The notes beneath the pieces are model-generated. The model was given only the letters and a program-made list of their open reading frames with translations. It ran no database searches and was not told where the DNA came from. Shown piece after piece: positions 9,121 through 17,576 of a stretch of 64,000 nt of DNA. The position numbers were made by a program, and so were the translations under genes. Location: contig JAIEMP010000003.1 in the NCBI GenBank assembly GCA_019752045.1, forward strand, positions 1 through 64,000, in the 5' to 3' direction. Position 1 is the first letter of the stretch; every line of letters begins with the position of its first letter. The stretch is from Chitinophagaceae bacterium (GTDB taxonomy: Bacteria > Bacteroidota > Bacteroidia > Chitinophagales > Chitinophagaceae).

Positions 9121-9230
9121 GATGCTCATCTGTAACAACAGACATCATTCAATAAGCAAACGCAACATCAAAAGAGACGCATTCCATTTTTATAAATGGA
9201 AGCAGTGACAAAAGAAAAATAAACGAATTC

Positions 9231-10583
9231 ATGAAACAACTTGTATTTATAGCAGCTGTATTCCTTTCACTGGCAGCACAGGCACAAACAAAAAAAGTAG
9301 TTGCAGAAAAAATTATTGGAGTTGTAGGCGACCGCATTGTGTTGAAATCGGATATTGATAATCAGTTGAACGATGCAAGGAGCAAAGATTACGAATTGCC
9401 TCCTGATGCAAACTGTTATTTAATGCAGCAGCTCATCATCAATAAAATGCTGGCTATCCAGGCCGAAAAAGATTCTTTGCCTGTTAGTGATGAAGAGGTG
9501 GAAGCTGATGTAGATAACAGGATCCGTTATTTTATTCAGCAATACGGATCAAAAGAAGTGATTGAACAGATCACAGGTAAAACCATTTACCAGTTTCGTG
9601 ATGAGATGCGTGAGCCAATTAAAGAAGGAAAGCTGGCCTCTGCCATGCGGAACAAAATAGTAGAGAACATCAAGATTACACCGAATGAAGTAAAAGCTTA
9701 CTTTGATAAAATTCCCAAAGACAGTCTGAGCTTTTATGAAATGGAACTGGAGATTGGTGAAATTGTTGTGTATCCAAAAGCCGGTCGTGAAATGGAAGAA
9801 TATGCCCAGGAAGAGTTGAAGGAGTTTAAGCGCCAGGTTGAAGCAGGAACCAAGAAGATGGAATTCCTTGCATCGCAGTACAGCGAAGATCCCGGAGTAA
9901 AAGAAAATGCAGGTATGTATGTGCTTAACCGGAGCGATAAACAATGGGACCCTACTTTCTTTAATACTGCAATGAGTTTAAAAGAAGGACAGGTTTCAAG
10001 AGTGATCAAATCAAAGTTTGGGTATCACATCATTCAGTGTTTATCACGCAATGGTGAAGAGGTAACTGTGCGGCATATTTTAAAAATTCCACGGATCAAT
10101 GACGAAGATATCCGTGCAGCCATTTATAAGCTGGATACCATCCGTGTAAGATTGATTGCTGGCAGCATCAAATTTGGAGAAGCTGTAAGCAAATATTCAG
10201 ATGAACCCAGTTCAAAATTTACAGGCGGCCGCAAAACAGATCAGGAAGGATCTTCTGTAATTACGATTGATAAATTAGATAAGGATATTATTCCTGTACT
10301 GGAAAAACTGCAGCCAGGTGAATATTCTCAGCCTGCAGCTTTTACAGATGAGCAAGGGAAAAAAGGGGTGCGGATGGTATATCTCATCAGCCGTACACAA
10401 CCCCACCGTGAAAACCTGAAAGATGATTACAGCAAAATTGCTGCCCGTGCTCTGGAGCAAAAGAAAGAACGGGAACTGGAAAAATGGTTCATTAAAAACT
10501 CAAGTACTTTTTTTGTGCAGATAGATGAGGAGTATAAAAGCTGCGAAGCAATTAAAGCCATACTCCGGACACCGGCTAAATAA
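9231..10583 (+). CDS. SurA/PpiC-type periplasmic peptidyl-prolyl isomerase
   Basis: This 450-residue exported foldase has a signal peptide (MKQLVFIAAVFLSLAAQAQ). A SurA-type N-terminal chaperone domain follows (IIGVVGDRIVLKSDIDNQL, and the helical EVEADVDNRIRYFIQQYG). Two parvulin repeats are visible: one near residues 175-275 (SQYSEDPGVKENAG...FGYHIIQCL) and one near 280-395 (VRHILKIPRI...SKYSDEPSSKFTGG). This is the SurA architecture, so it probably escorts outer-membrane proteins. It is transcribed alone between two terminators. Confidence 0.9.
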   Translation: MKQLVFIAAVFLSLAAQAQTKKVVAEKIIGVVGDRIVLKSDIDNQLNDARSKDYELPPDANCYLMQQLIINKMLAIQAEKDSLPVSDEEVEADVDNRIRYFIQQYGSKEVIEQITGKTIYQFRDEMREPIKEGKLASAMRNKIVENIKITPNEVKAYFDKIPKDSLSFYEMELEIGEIVVYPKAGREMEEYAQEELKEFKRQVEAGTKKMEFLASQYSEDPGVKENAGMYVLNRSDKQWDPTFFNTAMSLKEGQVSRVIKSKFGYHIIQCLSRNGEEVTVRHILKIPRINDEDIRAAIYKLDTIRVRLIAGSIKFGEAVSKYSDEPSSKFTGGRKTDQEGSSVITIDKLDKDIIPVLEKLQPGEYSQPAAFTDEQGKKGVRMVYLISRTQPHRENLKDDYSKIAARALEQKKERELEKWFIKNSSTFFVQIDEEYKSCEAIKAILRTPAK

Positions 10584-10598
10584 TTAAGAAAATGTGAA

Positions 10599-10632
10599 AA
10601 AACACCCCTGCAGCCAGCAGGGGTGTTTTTTA
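10599..10632 (+). terminator. Strong terminator after the SurA-like gene
   Basis: A 12-bp stem AAACACCCCTGC (10600-10611) / GCAGGGGTGTTT (10617-10628) with an AGCCA loop runs directly into a T tract. It separates the foldase from the marR promoter, whose -33 box begins just after the T run. Confidence 0.9.
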
Positions 10633-10665
10633 TTTGGAAATAATACATGTATGTACATATATTTG
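10633..10665 (+). promoter_or_regulatory. marR promoter with overlapping palindromic operator
   Basis: TTTG (10633-10636), a 21-bp spacer and TATATTTG (10658-10665) form a good Bacteroidota -33/-7 promoter. Between and overlapping the -7 box lies TACATGTATGTACATATA (10644-10661), which matches the perfect palindrome at 11145-11162 in 16 of 18 positions. The layout suggests that the MarR protein represses its own gene. The boxes are read directly and the repressor binding is inferred. Confidence 0.75.
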
Positions 10666-10669
10666 CATA

Positions 10670-11128
10670 GTGAAACTGGAACAAGCTATACAAAGTGTGA
10701 ATTTTAAGAACGAAACCCACAAGGCAGGTCTCAACATCCTGTACACCGCCTGGTGGTTAAAGACAATGATGAGCAGGGAGTTGAAAAATTTTGGCTTAAC
10801 ACATGAGCAGTACAATGTACTCAGGATATTAAAAGGCAAGTCGCCCGATGAAATGTGTGTGAAAGATATTGCCGGGCGCATGATTGAAAAAAGCTCCAAC
10901 GTACCAAGGATTATAGACCGTTTGGTGCTGAAAAAGCTGGTGAAGCGAACAAATGATGCGAATGATAAACGGCATACAGTAATGTCTCTCACAGTAGCCG
11001 GTCTTAATATTTTAGAATTGAGTACACAACGGATCAATCAGTTGCTTGATGAAATGATTCAGTTAACCGATTCATCTGCTGCACAGCTCAACGAATTGCT
11101 GGAGCAAATCAGGGCAAAAGAAAGTTGA
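10670..11128 (+). CDS. MarR-family transcriptional regulator
   Basis: A 152-residue winged-helix dimer of the MarR family: helix-turn-helix with SREL...LTHEQYNVLRILKG, recognition region SSNVPRIIDRLVLKKLVKR, wing NDANDKRHTVMSLTVAG, and a C-terminal dimerisation helix. The likely start is GTG 10670, since upstream codons overlap the promoter. That start lies only about 5 nt past the -7 box, so the transcript may be nearly leaderless. It precedes the pirin/OsmC/reductase operon and probably controls it in response to oxidants or electrophiles. No redox-sensing cysteine pair is obvious. Confidence 0.88.
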   Translation: MKLEQAIQSVNFKNETHKAGLNILYTAWWLKTMMSRELKNFGLTHEQYNVLRILKGKSPDEMCVKDIAGRMIEKSSNVPRIIDRLVLKKLVKRTNDANDKRHTVMSLTVAGLNILELSTQRINQLLDEMIQLTDSSAAQLNELLEQIRAKES

Positions 11129-11144
11129 TATTTTTTTAAACAAA

Positions 11145-11162
11145 TACATGTACGTACATGTA
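11145..11162 (+). promoter_or_regulatory. Perfect 18-bp palindromic operator before the pirin operon
   Basis: TACATGTACGTACATGTA is an exact palindrome 15 bp before the first pirin ATG and 17 bp after the marR stop. It matches 16 of 18 positions of the element in the marR promoter. Such a pair is the expected signature of one MarR dimer controlling both units. No clear TAnnTTTG box accompanies it. Confidence 0.75.
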
Positions 11163-11176
11163 ATAAAATAAAGATC

Positions 11177-11890
11177 ATGAAAACAATTCTTCATAAAGCA
11201 ACAACAAGAGGCCATGCCAACCATGGCTGGCTTAACAGTTATCACAGTTTCAGCTTTGCAGGTTATTACAATCCTGAGCGGATTCATTTTGGTGCACTCC
11301 GTGTATTGAATGATGATTCTGTTGCAGCAGGCATGGGCTTTGGAACTCACCCGCATGATAATATGGAAATCATCTCCATTCCCCTGAGCGGCGATTTGAA
11401 ACACAAGGATAGCATGGGTAATGAAACCATCATCAAACAAGGCGACATTCAGGTGATGAGTGCAGGCACCGGTATTTCTCACAGTGAAATGAATGCCAAC
11501 AAAGACAAAGAAGTAAAGTTTTTGCAGATCTGGGTATTTCCGAATAAGAAAAATGTGCAGCCACGTTACGGACAGATCACATTGGATGAAGCTAAAATGA
11601 AAAACAATTTGCTGCAGGTGTTAAGTCCAGATGCAGATGATGAAGGCGTATGGATTCATCAGGATGCATGGTTCAGCCTCGGCAATCTTGAAAAAGGAAT
11701 TACCAAAGAGTATCAACTGAAAGGAACAAACAGTGGAGTGTATGCTTTTGTATTGGAAGGCGATGTAACCATCAATGCTGAAGCGCTTAATACACGTGAT
11801 GGTCTTGCCATCAGCGAAACCGACACACTCAACATAACAGCAGATACCGACGCAAGGTTATTGTTGATGGAAGTACCCATGCTCAACTAA
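11177..11890 (+). CDS. Pirin-family protein (YhhW-like)
   Basis: A 237-residue bicupin of the pirin family; bacterial members such as YhhW can act as quercetin dioxygenases or redox sensors. The metal ligands are visible in the N-terminal cupin as H58 and H60 (THPHDNMEI), H102 and E104 (ISHSEMN). The C-terminal cupin lacks a comparable set, as is normal. No signal peptide. It is the first gene of the operon behind the palindrome and is distantly related to the second pirin at 12465. The substrate is unknown. Confidence 0.9.
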   Translation: MKTILHKATTRGHANHGWLNSYHSFSFAGYYNPERIHFGALRVLNDDSVAAGMGFGTHPHDNMEIISIPLSGDLKHKDSMGNETIIKQGDIQVMSAGTGISHSEMNANKDKEVKFLQIWVFPNKKNVQPRYGQITLDEAKMKNNLLQVLSPDADDEGVWIHQDAWFSLGNLEKGITKEYQLKGTNSGVYAFVLEGDVTINAEALNTRDGLAISETDTLNITADTDARLLLMEVPMLN

Positions 11891-11933
11891 ACGTCTAAAT
11901 CAACATTCATAATAAAAATCTAAACACAAAAAA

Positions 11934-12455
11934 ATGGCAACGTACAAAATTGATGCATCGCACAGCGACATTATTTTCAAGGTGAAACACCTGATGATTA
12001 CAACCGTAACAGGACAGTTCAAAACATTTGATGCAACTCTCTCTGCAGATGCACATGATTTCAGTGATGCAGCAGTCACCTTTACTGCGGATATTAACAG
12101 TGTTGATACTCGCAGCGAACAAAGAGATACCCACCTGAAGAGTGATGACTTTTTTGCAGCAGACAAATTTCCTGAGTTAAAATTTGTTTCTACTTCAGTT
12201 GCAAAGAAAGAGGATGGTCTTGTAGTGAAAGGCGATTTAACCATTCGTGATATAACCAAACCAATTGAACTGAAAGCAGACTTCAATGGTGTAGTGGTTG
12301 ATCCATGGGGACAAACAAAAGTAGGTTTTGAAGCAGAAGGAAAAATCAAGCGTAAAGAATTTGGACTGGGCTGGGATGCAGTAACGGAAGCCGGAGGTAT
12401 AGTAGTAAGTGACGAAGTGAAACTCCAGTTTCATGTACAGTTTGTAAAACAATAA
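11934..12455 (+). CDS. YceI-family lipid-binding protein (cytoplasmic form)
   Basis: A 173-residue YceI-like lipocalin-fold protein. The family pattern is clear: YKIDASHSDIIFKVKHL at the start, DSRS-like NSVDTRSEQRDTHLKSDDFF in the middle, GDLTIRDITKP and the end strand EVKLQFHVQF. Members bind isoprenoids or quinone-like lipids. Unlike E. coli YceI it has no signal peptide, so it should be cytoplasmic. It lies between two pirins in a stress operon, which fits a role with quinones, but that role is inference. Confidence 0.9.
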   Translation: MATYKIDASHSDIIFKVKHLMITTVTGQFKTFDATLSADAHDFSDAAVTFTADINSVDTRSEQRDTHLKSDDFFAADKFPELKFVSTSVAKKEDGLVVKGDLTIRDITKPIELKADFNGVVVDPWGQTKVGFEAEGKIKRKEFGLGWDAVTEAGGIVVSDEVKLQFHVQFVKQ

Positions 12456-12464
12456 ACTTCATGT

Positions 12465-13325
12465 ATGAAAAAGATCAAGTACATCAGGAAAGCGGCTCAG
12501 CCGCATATGGTAGGAGATGGATTTAAAGTAAGAACGTTTATTACGTCGGCGATGTGGAAGGATATGAGTCCTTTCCTGATGCTTGATTATATTGAGCCGG
12601 TTAACTATCTGCCAACCGAACATCCTCGTGGTGTAGATGTGCATCCGCACAAAGGATTTGAAACAGTGAGTATTTTATGGGAAGGTGCATTGGCACACGA
12701 AGACAGCAGTGGCGGAAAAGGAAAGTTGTTTGCAGGCGATGTACAATGGATGACGGCTGGTGCAGGAATTCTGCACAAAGAATTTCATGAAGAAGAATTC
12801 AGTAGAAAGGGAGGAGTATTGCATGGCGCTCAACTGTGGGTAAACCTGCCTGCAAAAGATAAATCAACAGCACCTGCTTACCAAGATATACGTTCTGCAA
12901 CTATACCTGAAATAAAGCTGGAAGATGAGAAAGGAAAGATCCGCATCATTGCCGGTGAAATGAATGGAGTAAAAGGTCCGGCTAAAACATTTACACGCAT
13001 TAATATTTTTGATGCACATGCGGCAGCAGATGCATCATTTGATTTGCATGTGGCTGATGGTGATCACACAACTTTACTAGTATTAAAAGGAACCATACTA
13101 ATCAATGATGATCAAATAGCACGTGAAGGTGACATGCTGGTATTTGAAGATGCCGGCAACAATATTCATATTCAAACAAATAACGACGTACATCTGTTAT
13201 TGTTAAGTGGCGAGCCAATTACAGAGCCTGTTGCAGCATATGGTCCTTTTGTAATGAACACACAGGAAGAGATCAGAGATGCAATCAATGATTATAATGC
13301 CGGGAAATTCGGCCAGCTAAATTAA
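12465..13325 (+). CDS. Pirin-family protein (long form)
   Basis: A 286-residue pirin. Metal ligands H60 and H62 (DVHPHKGFET) and H104 and E106 (GILHKEFHEE) are in place, followed by the pirin-type LWVNLPAKDK and a C-terminal pirin domain. It is longer and closer to the eukaryote-type pirin than its neighbour at 11177, so the two are probably not redundant. It starts 9 bp after the YceI stop, and the next gene begins 4 bp after its own stop, so co-transcription is nearly certain. Confidence 0.9.
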   Translation: MKKIKYIRKAAQPHMVGDGFKVRTFITSAMWKDMSPFLMLDYIEPVNYLPTEHPRGVDVHPHKGFETVSILWEGALAHEDSSGGKGKLFAGDVQWMTAGAGILHKEFHEEEFSRKGGVLHGAQLWVNLPAKDKSTAPAYQDIRSATIPEIKLEDEKGKIRIIAGEMNGVKGPAKTFTRINIFDAHAAADASFDLHVADGDHTTLLVLKGTILINDDQIAREGDMLVFEDAGNNIHIQTNNDVHLLLLSGEPITEPVAAYGPFVMNTQEEIRDAINDYNAGKFGQLN

Positions 13326-13329
13326 ATGT

Positions 13330-13710
13330 ATGACCTCATCTTCCATTGGTAACGAACAGTACAAAGTAACGCACAGCAATGGAAGGCATACATTCTTTGC
13401 TGATGAGCCGGAAGATAAAGGCGGAAAAGATACTGCCCCAACACCTGATGAATTATTAGAAGCTGCATTGGCAAGTTGCACATTGGTTACACTTCGTATG
13501 TATACCGATCATAAGAAATGGGATATTGGTAAAGCACATATTGTAGTTTTGCTTGAGCGTACAGATGGTAAAAGTATCATCACCCGTAAGCTGAATTTTG
13601 AAAAAACAATTACAGAAGAACAAAAGCAGCGGTTGGTACAGGTAGCTAAAAACTGCCCCGTATCGAAAACATTATCCGGAAATTCTGAACTGATTGTAGA
13701 AATCAGTTAA
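13330..13710 (+). CDS. OsmC-family peroxide-reducing protein
   Basis: A 126-residue OsmC/Ohr-fold protein. The two conserved cysteines are C50 (AALASCTLVTL) and C109 (AKNCPVSKTL), which in this family reduce organic hydroperoxides with the first as the peroxidatic thiol. No signal peptide. Two ATG codons, at 13326 and 13330, are possible; the second is in frame. It forms part of the pirin operon and supports an oxidant-defence role for the whole unit. Confidence 0.92.
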   Translation: MTSSSIGNEQYKVTHSNGRHTFFADEPEDKGGKDTAPTPDELLEAALASCTLVTLRMYTDHKKWDIGKAHIVVLLERTDGKSIITRKLNFEKTITEEQKQRLVQVAKNCPVSKTLSGNSELIVEIS

Positions 13711-13723
13711 AGTAAAGTAATCA

Positions 13724-13783
13724 ATGGAGCAGGTAATAACAAACAGCAAGATCAACAGAACTGCATTAAAAAGAAAACAATGA
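13724..13783 (+). other. Possible 19-codon coupling ORF
   Basis: ATG at 13724 opens a 19-codon reading frame (MEQVITNSKINRTALKRKQ) whose TGA overlaps the next gene's ATG (ATGA at 13780-13783). This would couple translation of the flavin reductase to the operon. The peptide is basic and matches nothing I recognise. It may be chance. Confidence 0.2.
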
Positions 13784-14337
13784 ACATCGAAATTATATCA
13801 GGCAGTCCGAGAGAAAACAGTGTTACCCATCGGGTAGCATTATTCCTGAAAAAAATATTGACTGAGCAAACAGCACATACAGTTAACATCATTGATGTAA
13901 AAGAATGGGATTTACCGTTACTGCAAAATGTATTTGTATCGGTTGATGCAACACCTGAAGAGTTTAAACCATTAAGCAAACGGATGTTTGATGCACATGC
14001 GTTTATCCTTGTAACACCGGAATACAACGGCAGTTATACACCGGCTATGAAAAATGTGCTGGATCACTATCCCAAACAAAGCCACAAAGCATTTGGTATT
14101 GTTACCGCCAGCCCGGGAATGATGGGCGGCATCCGAGCCACACAGCAAATGCAACTGCTCATCAATGCGTTATTTGGTATTGCCAGTCCGCACATGCTGG
14201 TAGTAGGCGGTGTTGATAAGAAATTTGATGCGGACGGAAACCTGCTCGACGAAGCTTATCAAAAAACTGTAGATGGATTTATACGGGAATTTTTATGGCT
14301 GGCAGAAAGTTTGCACCCTGAAACAGTGTTGAATTAA
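13780..14337 (+). CDS. NADPH-dependent FMN reductase / quinone reductase-like flavoprotein
   Basis: A 185-residue flavodoxin-like enzyme. The N-terminal phosphate-binding loop is GSPRENSVTHRVA (residues 7-19), and the flavin-edge motif TPEYNGSYTPAMKNVLDHY (about 85-103) is diagnostic of the FMN_red family that includes azo- and chromate/quinone reductases. It probably moves two electrons from NAD(P)H to quinones or similar compounds. It is the last gene of the pirin operon and is consistent with a MarR system that responds to quinones. Confidence 0.9.
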   Translation: MNIEIISGSPRENSVTHRVALFLKKILTEQTAHTVNIIDVKEWDLPLLQNVFVSVDATPEEFKPLSKRMFDAHAFILVTPEYNGSYTPAMKNVLDHYPKQSHKAFGIVTASPGMMGGIRATQQMQLLINALFGIASPHMLVVGGVDKKFDADGNLLDEAYQKTVDGFIREFLWLAESLHPETVLN

Positions 14338-14361
14338 TGCAGCAATGTTGGTATGGATTCA

Positions 14362-14369
14362 TACCTTTG
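14362..14369 (+). promoter_or_regulatory. -7 box (TACCTTTG) before the purF-like gene
   Basis: TACCTTTG fits TAnnTTTG and places a transcript start near 14374, 45 nt before the ATG. No good -33 box was found at 19-21 bp. It lies 24 bp after the stop of the reductase, so the amidotransferase likely has its own transcript. Confidence 0.45.
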
Positions 14370-14418
14370 CGGCTTCATCGGCTGAGGTGAAAACCAAGGC
14401 CGGCTTCTCAAAATAATC

Positions 14419-16266
14419 ATGAGCGACGAAATAAAACACGAATGCGGCCTGGCCTTTATTCGTTTACGCAAACCCTTCTCTCATTACCAGAAACAATATG
14501 GCTCCGTGCTGTATGGCCTTAACAAGCTGTACCTGCTCATGGAAAAACAACACAATCGTGGACAGGATGGTGCCGGTATTGCTGCTGTTAAACTACATGT
14601 AGAACCGGGATATCCTTTTATGCACCGGCTTCGCAGTTGTGCACAGCAACCCATTGCTGATTTGTTTTTTAAAGTGGGACAGGAAGTGGCCGAACTGGAA
14701 AAATATCAACCCGATATTAAGCAACATCCCGGACTCATGAAAGGTCATTTGCCTTTTTTGGGCGAGTTAATGCTGGGTCATTTACGTTACGGCACACAGG
14801 GAAAAAATAATACAGAGTTTTGTCATCCGTTTATTAAACGCAATACCAATTCATCACGCAACCTGGCATTGGCGGGTAACTTTAATCTGGTGAATACCGA
14901 TGAGTTGTTTGGTTTGGTGAATATTGATCCGGGTGAATTTCAAAGGCAGAGTGATCTGGCCGCCATGATGGAAGTAGTGCATCATTTTTTAGTGCAGGAA
15001 GATGAAACACATCCCAACAATCCTGCAGTTTGTTCTGTGTTGAAAAAAGCGGCTCCTTTATTTGATGGTGGTTATACCATTGGTGGTATGACGGGTAATG
15101 GAGTTGGTTTTGTAATGCGTGATGCACATGGTATTCGTCCGGCTTATTATTATATCAACGACGAAGTGATTGTTGCAGCCAGCGAACGTGCAGCCATCCG
15201 TACAACGTTTAATGTTGGTGAAAATGAAGTATTGGAGTTAATGCCAGGGCAGGCGTTGATAGTTGAACCCGATGGTCATTATCATATTGAACAAATACTG
15301 GAACCGAAAGAACGGAGAGCCTGTTCGTTTGAACGGATTTATTTCAGCCGTGGCAGCGATGAAAAAATTTACAGAGAACGTATTACACTTGGTCATAAAC
15401 TCAGCAAGCGTATACTGGAGCATATCAATTACGATTTAAAGAATACCATCTTCTCTTATATACCCAATACAGCCGAAGTTGCATTTTATGGTTTGGTGAA
15501 AGGGATGGAAGAATACCTCAACCAGATTAAAGTACAACGGATCATGAGTTGGGGAAATGATTTCAACGAAGAGAAGTTGAATGAAATGATCACCCGCAAA
15601 ATCCGTCAGGAAAAAATTGCCATCAAAGATGTAAAGCTGCGTACGTTTATTACAGAAGACAGCAGCCGTAACGAAATGGTACAACACGTGTACGATATTA
15701 CTTATGGTACTGTGCGGAATGGAGAAGATACATTGGTGGTGATTGATGACAGTATTGTACGGGGTACTACACTGAAAGAAAGTATTGTGCGAATGCTGGG
15801 TCGTCTTGGTCCAAAGAAAATTATTGTTGTATCCAGTGCACCACAGATCCGTTATCCCGATTGTTATGGGATTGATATGAGTAAGCTCGGCGATTTTGTG
15901 GCATTTCGTGCGGCTATGGAATTATTGAAAGAACGTGGAATGGAAAGTCTAATAGATGAAGTGTTAACCACTATCAAAGAACTGCATCGCAACAATCAGT
16001 TGCATACAGAGAATGTGGTACGGCGTTTATACAAACCATTTACAACAGAAGAGATCAGCGATAAAATTGCACAACTCATTACACCTGCCGGTTTTCAAAT
16101 ACCGGTGCAGGTCATTTATCAGAATATCGAGGATTTGCATGCAAGCTGCCCCACCAACACAGGCGACTGGTATTTTACCGGTAACTATCCAACACCCGGT
16201 GGCAACAGAGTATGCAATAAAGCTTTTTTGAATTATATGGATGGCAAAAACGTTCGTGGTTATTAA
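14419..16266 (+). CDS. Amidophosphoribosyltransferase (PurF-type, long Bacteroidota form)
   Basis: This enzyme makes phosphoribosylamine from PRPP and glutamine, the first purine step. The N-terminal Ntn glutaminase uses Cys9 (HECGLAF) after an eight-residue propeptide. The phosphoribosyltransferase half has the PRPP loop VVIDDSIVRGTT near residue 440. At 615 residues it is about 100 longer than E. coli PurF, with insertions in the glutaminase domain (residues 60-110) and a C-terminal extension. Bacteroidota often carry this long form besides a standard PurF, so I leave the symbol blank. A terminator follows. Confidence 0.9.
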   Translation: MSDEIKHECGLAFIRLRKPFSHYQKQYGSVLYGLNKLYLLMEKQHNRGQDGAGIAAVKLHVEPGYPFMHRLRSCAQQPIADLFFKVGQEVAELEKYQPDIKQHPGLMKGHLPFLGELMLGHLRYGTQGKNNTEFCHPFIKRNTNSSRNLALAGNFNLVNTDELFGLVNIDPGEFQRQSDLAAMMEVVHHFLVQEDETHPNNPAVCSVLKKAAPLFDGGYTIGGMTGNGVGFVMRDAHGIRPAYYYINDEVIVAASERAAIRTTFNVGENEVLELMPGQALIVEPDGHYHIEQILEPKERRACSFERIYFSRGSDEKIYRERITLGHKLSKRILEHINYDLKNTIFSYIPNTAEVAFYGLVKGMEEYLNQIKVQRIMSWGNDFNEEKLNEMITRKIRQEKIAIKDVKLRTFITEDSSRNEMVQHVYDITYGTVRNGEDTLVVIDDSIVRGTTLKESIVRMLGRLGPKKIIVVSSAPQIRYPDCYGIDMSKLGDFVAFRAAMELLKERGMESLIDEVLTTIKELHRNNQLHTENVVRRLYKPFTTEEISDKIAQLITPAGFQIPVQVIYQNIEDLHASCPTNTGDWYFTGNYPTPGGNRVCNKAFLNYMDGKNVRGY

Positions 16267-16362
16267 TAAACCCGAAGAACAGTTTGTTTGGCAAAATTTT
16301 TGCTCAATTATCATTGCCCGTCTTTAAAATCACGTTCCGTTCAGGAAATGTAATTTGGTTAC

Positions 16363-16394
16363 AACCATCTGTTTTTTAACAGATGGTTTTTTAT
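16363..16394 (+). terminator. Terminator after the purF-like gene
   Basis: An 11-bp stem AACCATCTGTT (16363-16373) / AACAGATGGTT (16378-16388) with a TTTT loop is followed by TTTTATTT. It lies 96 bp past the stop, before sixA. Confidence 0.85.
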
Positions 16395-16422
16395 TTGATT
16401 GATTGTGTACTTTAGATGATAC

Positions 16423-16917
16423 ATGAAAACCTTACTCCTCATACGTCATGCAAAAAGCAGTTGGGATGATCCCACACAAAATGATTTTGACCGGCCATTA
16501 AATGCAAGGGGGGTGAAAGATGCACCCATGATGGCGCAGCGGCTGATGGATAAAAAAATAAAGATTGATGCTTTTATCAGCAGCCCGGCAAAACGTGCAA
16601 AAAAAACCTGTGCATTATTTATGGATGCATTCCGTGCAGCGGAAAATGAAATGATCCTTCAATCACAATTATATCTTGCAGAGCCTGTAGTGTTTTTTGA
16701 TACAATCAGTAAAATAGATGCCGGCGTTCAGCATGCTGCAATCTTTTCACACAACAACGGTATTACTGAATTTGCCAATCAACTCAGCACTGCACGAATT
16801 GATAATATGCCTACCTGTTCTGTGTTTGCAGTAAAAGCGGATATTGAAAACTGGGCCGACTTTAAAAAAGCCAAAAAAGAATTCTGGTTTTTTGATTATC
16901 CGAAACTGGGGAGCTGA
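16423..16917 (+). CDS. sixA: SixA-like phosphohistidine phosphatase
   Basis: A 164-residue member of the histidine phosphatase superfamily. The RHG-type motif is LIRHAKSSW with catalytic His9, followed by DFDRPLNARG, the second conserved region ISSPAKRAKKT, and the distal catalytic His in IFSHNNGIT. SixA removes phosphate from histidine-phosphorylated proteins such as HPt domains or PTS components. No partner is adjacent. The family call is strong; the substrate is unknown. Confidence 0.88.
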   Translation: MKTLLLIRHAKSSWDDPTQNDFDRPLNARGVKDAPMMAQRLMDKKIKIDAFISSPAKRAKKTCALFMDAFRAAENEMILQSQLYLAEPVVFFDTISKIDAGVQHAAIFSHNNGITEFANQLSTARIDNMPTCSVFAVKADIENWADFKKAKKEFWFFDYPKLGS

Positions 16918-16970
16918 GAGATTAAAAGAGTTGTTTCGTTAAAAGAGAAATGGGAAAGTTAAGGCAATGG

Positions 16971-17105
16971 GCTAAGAGATCAAAAGAGAAAAAGAGAGGA
17001 AAGAGTTTTTAATTCTTCTCAAGGATCAGGTGTACTAAAATGTAAAACAGAATAAGGCTAAATGATTACCCTCTTTATCTTCTTTCACTCCTTTTAACTC
17101 TTAGC
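16971..17105. repeat. Long imperfect inverted repeat between convergent genes
   Basis: GCTAAGAGATCAAAAGAG and onward (16971-17005) pairs imperfectly with CTCTTTATCTTC...CTCTTAGC (17071-17105), giving a possible 35-bp purine/pyrimidine stem with a 65-base loop. It fills the gap between convergent sixA and a lipoprotein gene and could stop both transcripts or be a dispersed repeat. No coding potential is seen in the gap. Confidence 0.5.
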
Positions 17106-17507
17106 TTAGAATTTTGTAAACTGTAACTCTTCTGCAGGATTAAAATTATCATCTTTAAAAACCACCCGTCCGTATGTTTTTAAACTGATGTCCCACTCCT
17201 GACTGATGTTGATGAGCTCTATTTCAGGCGAAGCGATGTTCAGAATAAATTTATCTCTTGCTTCATCTTCATTCCAGGTGCCGGTATAGGTATCAACGCC
17301 ATTGGTTACAATCATTCCTTTATCTGCTTTAAACGTAAACTGCCAGTTGGCATAAGCAGCGGTTTGATTCACATTATTCTGCTTCATTAAGTTCACATAC
17401 CAGTTGCCTTGTGTAATAATGCTTGTGAGTAAGGGAGGGTCGCTGGGTTTGCGACAGTCTGTAAAAAATAACAAGGTTAAAAGAGAAAACAAGATCAGTT
17501 TGTTCAT
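17106..17507 (-). CDS. Putative lipoprotein, lipocalin-like (unknown)
   Basis: From ATG 17507 the protein is 133 residues with a lipoprotein signal peptide and lipobox-like LLFFTDC (Cys18). The mature part has the strand pattern of the small secreted lipocalin-like proteins of Bacteroidota (GNWYVNLM..., YTGTWNEDEARDKFIL). An upstream in-frame codon at 17612 would extend into the neighbouring terminator and is rejected. Not similar enough to name. The gene follows the amidohydrolase terminator and is probably transcribed alone. Confidence 0.7.
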   Translation of the reverse strand: MNKLILFSLLTLLFFTDCRKPSDPPLLTSIITQGNWYVNLMKQNNVNQTAAYANWQFTFKADKGMIVTNGVDTYTGTWNEDEARDKFILNIASPEIELINISQEWDISLKTYGRVVFKDDNFNPAEELQFTKF

Positions 17508-17576
17508 AGTGATAACATTTGCTGCTGCTAAAGTAATATGTTTTTTTGCTAAGTAGGTAGTACAACTATACGAAAT

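Noticed and set aside
14374-14418. Purine-responsive leader before the purF-like gene
   Set aside because: The 45-nt leader has no recognisable purine riboswitch core and only weak pairing.
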